Shown: in pieces, positions 56,005 through 64,000 of the stretch | Layout of the letters: every line of letters begins with the position of its first letter | How positions within the stretch are numbered: the first letter of the stretch is position 1 | Assembly: GCF_014197855.1 (NCBI RefSeq) | Contig: NZ_JACIGJ010000002.1 | Coordinates: 248,001 to 312,000, forward strand | Origin: Roseospira marina | GTDB lineage: Bacteria; Pseudomonadota; Alphaproteobacteria; Rhodospirillales; Rhodospirillaceae | DNA length: 64,000 nt | Direction of reading: 5' to 3' | Program-made: the position numbers and the translations under genes | Notes under the pieces: model-generated | Seen by the model: only the letters and a program-made list of their open reading frames with translations | What the model was told of the DNA's origin: nothing | Database searches by the model: none

Positions 56005-57594
56005 TCAGGGCCTGGGCGTTCCCCCGCTGCCCGCGGGGACGGTTCCCTCGGGCGGCAGCATGCCGAGGCCCCGCCACAGCGGAATCCGCTCCGGCCGCAG
56101 GCGATCGAGCATTTCGGTAAGCACCGCGCGGCACTGTGCCCCATCCTCGATCCGTTCGCCCTTGTGGACGAGCCATTCCCCGGCCGCCTCGAAGGGCGCC
56201 CAAACATGCTCCACGAGGGCCGGCGTATCGTTGGGCACGCCCTGCCACAACCCATCAAGAACGCGGGCTTCCAAGCCACCGACCGGCAGTTCGGAGCCGA
56301 CGCGCGGCGCGGGCACCGCCCCGCTCTCCCCCAGCCCCAGCCGGCACGCGCGCTCCGCCAGATCGAAGACCGCGCGCTGCACCACGGCGCTCACCTCGGA
56401 TGAGGGCGGCGGCAAGCAGGGCCAGGCCAGACCGCTCGACACTAGGATCGCTACCGCTTCGGCCGCTGAACTCCCCGACCCCGCCAGCGGACCGTCCAGA
56501 AGCGCCCGCAGAGAGGTCGGGCCGTCCCGCCACAGGACCTGTCCGGCCTGCAAGTAGGGGGCCGGCACCTCCACCTCGCCCGCCGGCCAGTTCAGGGTCA
56601 CCGGATTGCCGTCCTGGCGCGAGGCTGCGCAGAACAGCTGATCCCGCAAGACCTCCTCCCGGCCCGCGCCACTCATGCGTGTCAGGCCGCGCATGTACAG
56701 GTCCCGCCGCAGAATTCGTTGCAGGAACATGTCACGCAGGGTCTCGCGCACCGCCGGAAGGGCAATATCCTCCAGGGCCTCCAGCTGGGCCGGCGTCAGC
56801 ATCGCGTTCGGAAAATTCTCGTGCGGCACGGCGCTGCCAGCGTAGTCCAGGCGCGCCGCCGCCATGTCGGCCGCAACCTGGCTGTGGTACAGCGCGTCCC
56901 AGGACTCGTTCATGTATTCGTGCACCAGATAGGCTGTCGGCGCCGACTCGATCTTCTCGAACAGTTCCTTCATCAGCCCATCGCGGACCAATTGCCCGGC
57001 ACCGGCCGCCCGCAAGGCCTTGATGCGGTCCTTGGCCGCCTCAAGACGCACATCGCTCCGCCCCACGGACAGGCGGGAGGCCTCGAGCAGAGCGCGCTGA
57101 AAGACCGCCATGTCCTGGGAGCCGGGCAGCACGTTGTAGCTGAGGAAGACCAGTCCACCGGACCGCACGCCCTGGCGCAGCAGATCCTGCAACGCCGCGC
57201 GCACCGGCGCGCCGACCCAACTGTACACGCCGTGGATCACGGCCAGATCGCACGGCGGCAGAGACCCCGGCCGCGCCGCCAGCTCGGCGAAATCCGCCTC
57301 CAGCAGCTCGATATTGGTCAACCCGAGGGTGGCGATCCGCCGCCGCCCACCGGCGATATGCGCCGGGTTGAAGTCGACACCGACGAACTGGCACTCTGGA
57401 TAGGCGGCGGCGGCCGAAATCAGGCCGTTGCCATATCCGCACCCCAGCTCCCACATCACGCCCCCACGTTCGAAGGGGGCCACATCTACGCCCGCCACCA
57501 AGGCCGGCAGGCGCAGGTTCACCGGGGACAACCCGACGAAGGCGTTAGACGTGTACGGGAGATCATTGACGTAGCCGTCGTGGCCCAAAGCCAT
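56005..57594 (-). CDS. Class I SAM-dependent methyltransferase with methyltransferase-regulatory domain
   Basis: A 529-residue protein. The N-terminal half carries the SAM motif WELGCGYGNGLISAAAAYP (48-66), FVGVDFNPAHIAGG and a VIHGVYSWV motif (PKMT-like). The middle region (about 220-320, LVHEYMNESWDALYHSQVA) matches the methyltransferase-regulatory domain, and a further C-terminal winged region follows (370-510). Proteins of this build methylate protein lysines or unknown targets. It follows tagF by 87 bases on the same strand at the end of a type VI segment, so it may modify a component of that system or be an effector; no secretion signal is visible. Confidence 0.85.
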   Translation of the reverse strand: MALGHDGYVNDLPYTSNAFVGLSPVNLRLPALVAGVDVAPFERGGVMWELGCGYGNGLISAAAAYPECQFVGVDFNPAHIAGGRRRIATLGLTNIELLEADFAELAARPGSLPPCDLAVIHGVYSWVGAPVRAALQDLLRQGVRSGGLVFLSYNVLPGSQDMAVFQRALLEASRLSVGRSDVRLEAAKDRIKALRAAGAGQLVRDGLMKELFEKIESAPTAYLVHEYMNESWDALYHSQVAADMAAARLDYAGSAVPHENFPNAMLTPAQLEALEDIALPAVRETLRDMFLQRILRRDLYMRGLTRMSGAGREEVLRDQLFCAASRQDGNPVTLNWPAGEVEVPAPYLQAGQVLWRDGPTSLRALLDGPLAGSGSSAAEAVAILVSSGLAWPCLPPPSSEVSAVVQRAVFDLAERACRLGLGESGAVPAPRVGSELPVGGLEARVLDGLWQGVPNDTPALVEHVWAPFEAAGEWLVHKGERIEDGAQCRAVLTEMLDRLRPERIPLWRGLGMLPPEGTVPAGSGGTPRP

Positions 57595-57681
57595 AGCCCA
57601 TGCCCCTCGTGTTGTGTGGTCGCGTTGTGTGCTTGCACGCCGGGTGCGCCGGCCCGCGTCGGCTGGACGTCCGAAGCGCCG

Positions 57682-58389
57682 TCAGGCCGTCCAGCCGCGA
57701 TCGTTCCAGGCGCCGTCGAAAAAAGCCACGGCCGCGGAGGGGCGCGGCCAACCGGTGACCCGCACAAGGCCCGGCGCGACCCGCTCGGAGCCGTCCGTCC
57801 ACCACAGGCCGGCCTCGCCATCCAGGCCGAGGTCCTTGGGACCGTCCAGCAGCCAGGAGACCGCCGCCGTCCCCTCGGCCGCCGTCTCGCCGCCCAACGG
57901 CAGCCAGATCCCGGGTTGCCCAAGGCCCAGCGGGGGCCGGTCCGGCGGCGCGGGCCAGACCCACTCCAAGGCGTTCAGTTCCGCCTCAAGGTGGTCGGCG
58001 TCCATCGGCTCGCCGTCCTCCAAGACCGCAAGCGCGAGATCCTCCATCGCATCCAGGAGGGGGCGTCCGTCCCGCATGGCGGCCGGCAACGAGGCCGGAC
58101 CATCGAGGGGGGCACTCAGCACCAGGGGAAAATAGCGCCCGACCCGGTCCACGCTGGGCACCATCACACCGGTCTGTGGCTGTCCGGCCACCCCAGCCCC
58201 AAACGCGAAGCGCCAGATGGGACCGGTCAGATACAGCTCCAGCCACTCGTCCTCACCCAGGTCGTCGCGCACAGCCGTCATCAGGCGCCCCAACCACGCG
58301 TCCCACGGCTCAGTGACCGTGTGGTCGAGCCCCCGGCGCACGAAGTCGCCATGCGCCGGAAGCTTGCCGTAAAACCCGAGGCCCGCCAT
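57682..58389 (-). CDS. tagF: Type VI secretion-associated protein TagF
   Basis: TagF (DUF2094) restrains type VI activity post-translationally, often together with Fha and PppA/PpkA. The 235-residue protein has the family start LGFYGKLPAHGDFVRRGL, WLGRLMTAVRDDLG, and GVMVPSVDRVGRYFPL. The TagF ATG abuts the tssM stop with no base between. Normal single-domain length. No PppA is visible in the window. Confidence 0.93.
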   Translation of the reverse strand: MAGLGFYGKLPAHGDFVRRGLDHTVTEPWDAWLGRLMTAVRDDLGEDEWLELYLTGPIWRFAFGAGVAGQPQTGVMVPSVDRVGRYFPLVLSAPLDGPASLPAAMRDGRPLLDAMEDLALAVLEDGEPMDADHLEAELNALEWVWPAPPDRPPLGLGQPGIWLPLGGETAAEGTAAVSWLLDGPKDLGLDGEAGLWWTDGSERVAPGLVRVTGWPRPSAAVAFFDGAWNDRGWTA

Positions 58390-61300
58390 TCAGAGGTTTC
58401 CGGGGCAGCGGAACGCCTTCAGCTCCCGCAGGTTGAACGGGTTCGTGACACTGCCCGCGCGGATTTCGAAGATCGCGGACAGGCCCCCGGTGCTGAACTG
58501 GATCCGGAAGCGGTCGCCGGTGCCGCCGTCCAGGCGTCGGCCCTGGTCCAGCAGCCGGAAGAACGCCCAGGGTCCGGAAAAGCCGGAGATCGACGGCAGA
58601 CCCGGCCCGGTGCTCTGGAACGACACCCGTGTCTGCGTTCCGGGTCCGGGCCACGACAGCCGCGCCGGCAGGACCGGCCCATGCGCATAGCTCACCTGCT
58701 GGCCGTCGATTTCCATCACCACGCTGTTGGCGTCGGCGTCCAGGGAAACGGGCGTCACCTCGAACGGCACATTGAGCTGGCTGCCCCCGGTCGGGAAGAA
58801 GGCGTCCCGGATGACGGCCGCCCGTTCGAACTGCGCCAGCGTCGCGCGCGACAGCCCCAAGTCGATCCCGTTGTGGCGGCGGCTCGTCCAGGGCCGGCGC
58901 CCCATGTCGACATAGGGCATGAGATTCTGCCGGAAGAAGGAGTCGATCAGTCCGTTGGGCGCGAACAACCGCACGAAATCGGCCATGGCGACGTCGCTGC
59001 CGCTGCCCGAAGCGAACGGATAGCGGTTGTTCAGCGCCTGCCGACAGAGCGGCAAGACGTCGGCGGACCAGACCGTTTCCAGGCCCTGCTGGGTGCTGCT
59101 GACCGCGATGGACTGCCCGCCGCTCGCGATGTGCTCCAGCCAGCCGCTGAGCGGCGCGGGCACCTGCGTCGCTTGAGTGCCCAGCCGCCGGACCGCGTCC
59201 ACGCTGCCGCCCCCGCCCCCGCCGCCGATGACAGCCGACAGACCGCCGCCGCTGTCGGCCACGCGGCGGAGTTCGTTGTAGGCCTGCCCAAGCTGGCGGA
59301 TCAGGTCCTCCAGCGGCGGCGTGCTGCCGTCCTGGGCCAGAACATAGGCGTGAAGCTGCTGGAAGCGATCGTTGACGTACTGGCCGGGCAAGGCCCGCTC
59401 GCTGGCCGCGCCACCGCTGGAACGGCGGCTGCCGCTGCCGCCCACGAAGCTTGAATCCGAGAAAATGCCCGCGAGCCGCTCGACCACCGATATTCCGCCC
59501 GTGCCGAGCCCGAGCGTCTGCCCGACGTTGCGGGCCTCGCTGGCGGCGCCCTCGACCGCCTCCGCCCGGGCGCCGACGTCGCCGCCGGATCCCAGCCCGG
59601 CGATCGCGGCGCCGATGCCGCCGTCCTCCTCCGGCCGCGCCAGACGGGTTTGCTGGGCCACCTCGTTCAGGACGTTCCGCAGCGGCGAGTTGGCCCCAGA
59701 CAGCAGGGCCAAGACGTCGGTGGCGTCGTTGGCGGTGTCGAAGGGCCGCAACTCCACGTCCGCCAGCAGGCCATCCCACTGCGCGACATAGTCGTCCATG
59801 TAGAGCGCCGCCAGATCCCGCTCCAGCAGCCGGATCTGCGCATCGTCAAGCGTGGCGCTCTCCCCCAGCACCCAGCTTTCGGACGCCACCCGCTGGGCCA
59901 CCTGCACCAGCGACGGCAGGAACACCTCATGGAAGCCGGTGTAGGTGTAGAAGCCGTCGACACCATCGTCGAGGTCCGCGCCAGAGCGCCGCACGAACAC
60001 GCGGCGGGCCGCCGGACCAGCGGCGTCGATCACCCGCCATTTCGGCAGTGCCTTGGCCGCTTGGCTGTTCTTGATCAGCGCATAGGCCCGCTCCGCCAGG
60101 GGCTGCTGCCTCAGGATATCCCGCACGCGCTCCACAAGCGGGCCGTCGATCGGCATGGTGCGCAAAACCCCATCAGTCAGCGCCACCACATGCGCGGCGA
60201 CCTCCTGGCGCAGAGGTTCGTTCCGCGGCCCGGGATAGCGTTCACCGAGATCGAAATCCACCCAATTGCGCAACGGCGTCGCGCTGACGGGCCCCTGTCC
60301 CCCGACCATCAGGTACAGCTTGAGCAGGCCATAAAGGCGTTCGGTCTCCCGGGTCTCGGTCAACGACTCCCGCAAACGAAAGGTCAGGCGTGGCAGAAGC
60401 AGACCGTTCAGCGCCTCGGTGTAGGCGGATTGCGCCTGCTGGCCCAGCTTGTCGCCCTGGTACAGCCCGAACCCGGCCCCGGTCGGCGTCGGCGCATCCC
60501 GCTCCGCATACCCGAGCGGTAGGTCGCGCAGCGTCGCCAGCGGGGGCAGCACAGGCCGCACGTCGGCCGAATCCACCAGAACGGTCTCGCCGTCGCCCGG
60601 CACGATGTCCGCCACCTGGGTTCGGTAGGTCGCGATACCTGCCTCGGTGCGGGCGATCAGGTCGCGATTGACCAACGTGCTCCAGGTCCACAGACCGATC
60701 CCGGTGAGCAGCAGGACCGACGCCAGGGCGATGGCCCCGCCCCGAACCAGCCGTTGCCGGCGCTCGACGGCCCGGTTGCGGCCCACCATGCCCGCTTCCT
60801 TGAACAGCACCTCCCGCAGCAGCCGCGTCAGGAAGAAACTGCGCCCCTGGCCCCGATAGGCCCCGAAGCGCGCCGGCGGCACTCCGAACCGGCCCGCCAG
60901 CCCCGCCATGACGCGGTCGATCGGCGTGCCTTCCTGCGTGCCGCTGGTGAAGTAGACGCCGCGCAGCAGGATCGGCTCCTCATAGCGCCCAGCGCGGAAC
61001 GCCTCCTCCAGCACCTGCATGACCGGATCGCGCAGCGCCGCGACCTGAAGCGGAAAGCCGGTGATGAGGCCGGCGCGGGCGAAATCGTCCTCCTGGTGCA
61101 GGCGGTCGAGCCGGCCCTGCTCCAGCCGCTCCAGCAGCAGGTCGAACTCCTCCGGGAACAGATCCAGCGGGTCGGTATCGTCGCCCTTCTTCAGGTCGAG
61201 GAACGGGTAGGTCATGCCCCAGACCTGCGCCCTATCGTCCCGGCGCATGTCGCCGAAGAACTCCATGAAGCCGGCGACGAGATCGGCCTTTGTCAGCATC

Positions 61301-62088
61301 ACATAGACCGGCGGCCGCAGGCCGAGCCGGTCATACAGCTCCGCGATGCGCTTGCGGATGGCCAGCGCATGGGCGCGGCGCTCCGGCTCCGACGCCGTCA
61401 TGATGTCGGAAATGCTGATGGCCACGATCAGGCCGTTAACCGGCTGACGCGGCCGCGCCTTGCGCAGGATATCGAGGAAGCCCTCCCACGCCGCCGCGTC
61501 CATGGTGGCGTCGGAGTCCTGGGTCGTGTAGCGCCCGGCGGTGTCGAGCAGGACCGCCTCGTCCGTAAACCACCAGTCGCAATTGCGCGTGCCGCCCGCC
61601 CCGGACACCTTGGCCTGCTGCGGATCGTTGCCCAGCGGGAAGCCGAGGCCGGAGTTCAGCAGCGCCGTCGTCTTGCCGCTGCCCGGCGGCCCGATGATCA
61701 TGTACCAGGGCAGTTCGTACAGGTACTGGCGGCCGCTCTTGCCATCCTTGCGCCGCATGCGCTGCAACTCACCGAGTGCACGCTCCAGCCCCTTGCGCAG
61801 GGCCTCCACCTCGGGGCCGGCGGCGCCGCCGGCCGCCGCGTTGCGGGTCACGCCATCGACCAGTTCGGTCTGACGCTTGCGGCGACGGAGCAGGCCCCAC
61901 ACCACGAAGCCGGCCCAGATAACGAGAAACACCAGGGCGACCAGCAGGCGGGCCGCGATACCCTCCAGCGGGCGGCTGTCGCCGAACCCGATCAGCGGCC
62001 CGAGGAACCACACCAGCAGGATCAGGAACAGGGTCCCGATCAGTCCAATGAACCAGCCGCTCTTGAGGATGGAGACGATCTTGCTCAC
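58390..62088 (-). CDS. tssM: Type VI secretion membrane complex subunit TssM (IcmF)
   Basis: Large inner-membrane scaffold joining TssL to the outer-membrane TssJ. At about 1232 residues it has two N-terminal helices (12-31, 45-67), a cytoplasmic NTPase-like domain with Walker A GPPGSGKT (133-140) and DTAGRY, a third membrane helix (about 430) and a long periplasmic domain with the DUF1215-type region and GSGSRRSSGGAAS linker. A TTG 11 codons upstream is an alternative to the GTG start at 62088. Lies between tssL and tagF. Confidence 0.93.
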   Translation of the reverse strand: MSKIVSILKSGWFIGLIGTLFLILLVWFLGPLIGFGDSRPLEGIAARLLVALVFLVIWAGFVVWGLLRRRKRQTELVDGVTRNAAAGGAAGPEVEALRKGLERALGELQRMRRKDGKSGRQYLYELPWYMIIGPPGSGKTTALLNSGLGFPLGNDPQQAKVSGAGGTRNCDWWFTDEAVLLDTAGRYTTQDSDATMDAAAWEGFLDILRKARPRQPVNGLIVAISISDIMTASEPERRAHALAIRKRIAELYDRLGLRPPVYVMLTKADLVAGFMEFFGDMRRDDRAQVWGMTYPFLDLKKGDDTDPLDLFPEEFDLLLERLEQGRLDRLHQEDDFARAGLITGFPLQVAALRDPVMQVLEEAFRAGRYEEPILLRGVYFTSGTQEGTPIDRVMAGLAGRFGVPPARFGAYRGQGRSFFLTRLLREVLFKEAGMVGRNRAVERRQRLVRGGAIALASVLLLTGIGLWTWSTLVNRDLIARTEAGIATYRTQVADIVPGDGETVLVDSADVRPVLPPLATLRDLPLGYAERDAPTPTGAGFGLYQGDKLGQQAQSAYTEALNGLLLPRLTFRLRESLTETRETERLYGLLKLYLMVGGQGPVSATPLRNWVDFDLGERYPGPRNEPLRQEVAAHVVALTDGVLRTMPIDGPLVERVRDILRQQPLAERAYALIKNSQAAKALPKWRVIDAAGPAARRVFVRRSGADLDDGVDGFYTYTGFHEVFLPSLVQVAQRVASESWVLGESATLDDAQIRLLERDLAALYMDDYVAQWDGLLADVELRPFDTANDATDVLALLSGANSPLRNVLNEVAQQTRLARPEEDGGIGAAIAGLGSGGDVGARAEAVEGAASEARNVGQTLGLGTGGISVVERLAGIFSDSSFVGGSGSRRSSGGAASERALPGQYVNDRFQQLHAYVLAQDGSTPPLEDLIRQLGQAYNELRRVADSGGGLSAVIGGGGGGGSVDAVRRLGTQATQVPAPLSGWLEHIASGGQSIAVSSTQQGLETVWSADVLPLCRQALNNRYPFASGSGSDVAMADFVRLFAPNGLIDSFFRQNLMPYVDMGRRPWTSRRHNGIDLGLSRATLAQFERAAVIRDAFFPTGGSQLNVPFEVTPVSLDADANSVVMEIDGQQVSYAHGPVLPARLSWPGPGTQTRVSFQSTGPGLPSISGFSGPWAFFRLLDQGRRLDGGTGDRFRIQFSTGGLSAIFEIRAGSVTNPFNLRELKAFRCPGNL

Positions 62089-62175
62089 GGTCAGCGTCCG
62101 TTCTGAAGGGGGGTCGCCCAAAAGCGCACCTGGTCCAAGGGGGGCGGTGTCTGGGGCGCGGCGCCCAAGGTCAAA

Positions 62176-62195
62176 GACCCTGCCTGACAGGGGTC
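62176..62195 (-). other. Small hairpin between tssL and tssM
   Basis: GACCCCTG and CAGGGTC pair with one bulged base around a 5-base loop just after the tssL stop, followed by TTTG. It may partly attenuate readthrough into tssM; weak support. Confidence 0.3.
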
Positions 62196-62196
62196 A

Positions 62197-63753
62197 TCAT
62201 TGACCCTGCTTGACGAGAATGATGTCGGTGCGCCGGTTGGCCTCGCGCCCATCCGCCGTGCCGTTGTCCGCGATGGGTTCGGTTGCGGCCTTGCCTTCGA
62301 CCGTCAGGCGGGACGGATCGTCCAGGTACGGCGCGATCTTGGCCTGCACGGCCTTGGCACGCCCCAGAGACAGGTCGAAGTTGGACGGGAAGCGGACGGT
62401 CCGGATGGGGATGGAGTCCGTGTGACCCTCGATCACCACGGTGCCCGGTTCGTCGTTCAACGCCAGCCCGACCCGCCGAATGACCTCGGTAAAGCGGTCG
62501 CTGACGGTGTCGGAGCCGGACTCGAACATGCCGGCCGCCCGCAAGCGGACCGTGATCGACTGGGGCCCCTCCAGCACGGACACCAACCCCTCGTCGATTT
62601 CGGGCTGCAGGAAGCCGGTCACGCGCTCGGCCTGCGTCACCACGTTCTCCGGCGGCGGCGGAGGGGGCGGTGGCGGCGGCGCCTCGTACTCGATGACGAT
62701 GGCCCCTTGCGGCGGCAAGCCGGCGTAGGCGGCGTACAGGTCATCGCTGTCCGCATTGAGCCACCACGCAAAGCCAAGGTACAGCAGCACCAGAAGCGCG
62801 GCCGTGGCGCTGGCGATCACCCACACCGGCAGCAGCGCCGAAATCGGACGGTGCCCGGCCTCGACCCCCCGCCAGTGCGGCGACAGATCCTCGGGCAGGT
62901 CGCCGCGGATATCCGCGAGCAGCCGATACAGGCCGTCGCGGGTGCGGCGATGTTCGCTCCGCCCCCGGTCCAGCACGCGCATCTCGCCCTCGAACCCGAT
63001 CGAGAGGCACAGGTAGATCAACTCCAGCACCCGACCATTCCGGCCGGGGTTATCGCTCATGCGCTTGAGCAGGTTGAAAAACCGTTTACCACCATAGGCT
63101 TCGCCGTGAAAATTCACGGTCATGCCCTCGCGCGCCCAGATCGAGCCCGAGCCCCACGGCGTGTTCAGGACCACGTCGTCCATGGTGGCGGACAGGACGT
63201 AATGGGCCGTGCGGTGCTGGTCCTCCGGCACGTCGGTTTTTTTCAGACGCCGATTGAAGCCCTCGAACTCGTCCATGACGCGGTCGCGCAGGGCCTCGGG
63301 ATCGCGGTGCGTCCCGCCCAGGCGAAGGCGCGCGATCAGGCTGAGCAGCGGCGCGGCCGCCGCCACGATCGGGTTGTGCTTCGACCGTTCGGCCAGCGCG
63401 GCCGCGATGTCACCGACCGGGGCATCGGCGCCGCCCCCCCCGCCGTTGCCGCCCCCTTGAGAGGAACGCCGCGCCTCCCTTTCCTCCCGAGGCATGCCCC
63501 GCCCGCGCGACGGCGTGGGACGCTCATCCCGCGGCGGCGTCGTGGAATAGGCCGCGCCCTCATCGTCGAACGGAGAGGCGGCGCGTTGCGGCGGCGGTCG
63601 TGTCGACGAGCGGCCGCCCGGCGGCACCGTCTGCCCCCGATTGCCCGCGGCACCGCCGTTCCCGCCCCCGCGACGGCCCGGCGTGGGACGGATCACGGTG
63701 CGGTCGATATCACCCGGCTCGCTGAACGGGTCCAGGTTGTCGTCGTCGGCCAT
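62197..63753 (-). CDS. tssL: Type VI secretion membrane complex subunit TssL with C-terminal OmpA domain
   Basis: Extended TssL of 518 residues. A disordered, Gly/Arg-rich N-tail of about 120 residues leads to the DotU/IcmH domain (about 125-310; ATMDDVVLNTPWG and HGEAYGGKRFFNLL), one membrane helix (VWVIASATAALLVLLYLGF), a proline-rich periplasmic linker and an OmpA-like peptidoglycan-binding domain (VIEGHTDSIPIRTVRFPSN and LSLGRAKAVQ). The extended form anchors the complex to peptidoglycan directly. The ATG at 63753 has a GGAAGG-type site upstream; tssK lies 120 bases further up. Confidence 0.94.
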   Translation of the reverse strand: MADDDNLDPFSEPGDIDRTVIRPTPGRRGGGNGGAAGNRGQTVPPGGRSSTRPPPQRAASPFDDEGAAYSTTPPRDERPTPSRGRGMPREEREARRSSQGGGNGGGGGADAPVGDIAAALAERSKHNPIVAAAAPLLSLIARLRLGGTHRDPEALRDRVMDEFEGFNRRLKKTDVPEDQHRTAHYVLSATMDDVVLNTPWGSGSIWAREGMTVNFHGEAYGGKRFFNLLKRMSDNPGRNGRVLELIYLCLSIGFEGEMRVLDRGRSEHRRTRDGLYRLLADIRGDLPEDLSPHWRGVEAGHRPISALLPVWVIASATAALLVLLYLGFAWWLNADSDDLYAAYAGLPPQGAIVIEYEAPPPPPPPPPPENVVTQAERVTGFLQPEIDEGLVSVLEGPQSITVRLRAAGMFESGSDTVSDRFTEVIRRVGLALNDEPGTVVIEGHTDSIPIRTVRFPSNFDLSLGRAKAVQAKIAPYLDDPSRLTVEGKAATEPIADNGTADGREANRRTDIILVKQGQ

Positions 63754-63873
63754 TGCTGTCCGTTCCTTCCCTTCGCCCGCCGGGCCGGTCCCCACCTCGG
63801 CCGCACCAATCCTTGGCCCAAAAGCCTTTCGCTCGATCGTCCCACGCCCGCCGGTCGGAGCCTGGACCGGCCC

Positions 63874-64000
63874 TTATTGCCGGATCGCCCACAACTCCAT
63901 GTCGATGCCGGGGAAATCGCCACCGACATGAATCCCGATGCCGCCTGACGTGGCGAGACGGCGCCAGAACTCCCCGCTCTTGTCGAGTTCAAAATAGACG
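63874..64000 (-). CDS. tssK: Type VI secretion baseplate protein TssK (C-terminal end only)
   Basis: The last 41 codons and stop of a gene entering from the right edge. The visible end reads YFELDKSGEFWRRLATSGG, then GIHVGGDFPGIDMELWAIRQ, which is the conserved C-terminal end of TssK. TssK links the baseplate to the TssJLM membrane complex; order tssK-tssL-tssM is standard. No other part can be assessed. Confidence 0.9.
   Translation of the reverse strand, partial: VYFELDKSGEFWRRLATSGGIGIHVGGDFPGIDMELWAIRQ

Noticed and set aside
56719-59454. 911-codon plus-strand open frame opposite the methyltransferase, tagF and tssM
   Set aside because: Antisense shadow of three well-supported genes; its composition (His, Gln, Arg, Gly rich) is typical of reversed-frame GC-rich DNA.
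1-64000. CRISPR arrays, insertion sequences, prophage genes, integrases and attachment sites
   Set aside because: No regular direct-repeat array, transposase, integrase or phage structural gene was seen, and composition is uniform across nearly all genes.

Overview
The window is about two-thirds G+C and densely packed with genes on both strands. Gene content points to a free-living alphaproteobacterium, most likely Rhodospirillales: an oxygen-sensitive-type NifA with the C-X11-C-X19-C-X4-C motif, an alphaproteobacterial CheY-CheB-CheR run, a leucine/isovalerate (liu) degradation operon, an NDUFA9-like complex I factor, small DUF4169 and clustered GANTC sites. No rRNA, tRNA, CRISPR array, prophage or insertion sequence was recognised. 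The taxonomic placement is inferred from gene content and was not tested by any search.

Layout. 1-2.3 kb: chemotaxis genes cheY, cheB, cheR (cheR cut by the left edge). 2.5-7.2 kb: alaS, asd and a secreted SleB-type cell-wall hydrolase with a clear terminator. 7.2-8.3 kb: a gene-free stretch. 8.3-10.7 kb: a Tat-type DUF882/M15 peptidase, a histidine phosphatase and ghrA. 10.9-12.8 kb: nifA. 13.2-16.7 kb: clpA, clpS and a free-standing Hpt protein. 16.9-27.4 kb: a leftward ten-gene operon that turns isovaleryl-CoA into acetoacetate plus acetyl-CoA (ivd, mccB, liuC, mccA, mvaB) with a thiolase, SDR, DsbA-fold isomerase, a degenerate RlaP-type nucleotidyltransferase and an unknown 142-residue protein. 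27.7-31.8 kb: an orphan 449-residue protein, mgtE, hisN-like phosphatase, DUF4169.

32.0-37.8 kb holds bhcA-bhcB-bhcC-bhcD, the complete enzyme set of the beta-hydroxyaspartate cycle. It converts two glyoxylates through glycine, beta-hydroxyaspartate and iminosuccinate to aspartate without carbon loss. A dapC-like aminotransferase follows. A strong palindrome of IclR type lies 90 bases before bhcA, but no bhcR regulator gene is adjacent. ghrA, 21 kb away, acts on the same substrate, glyoxylate.

38-48.5 kb: a PAS hybrid histidine kinase, queG, the NDUFA9-like protein, argD-argF (with a terminator-like hairpin in the leader), hslO, a lipoprotein and a secreted SH3-EndoU-like protein. 48.7-55.8 kb: a polysaccharide locus (Wzy/ligase-type membrane protein, gmd, fcl, WcaI-like glycosyltransferase, UDP-xylose synthase, priming sugar transferase) that predicts a fucose- and xylose-linked surface polymer. 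56.0-64.0 kb: a leftward type VI secretion segment, tssK (cut by the right edge), tssL with an OmpA domain, tssM, tagF, ending with a SAM methyltransferase that carries a methyltransferase-regulatory domain.
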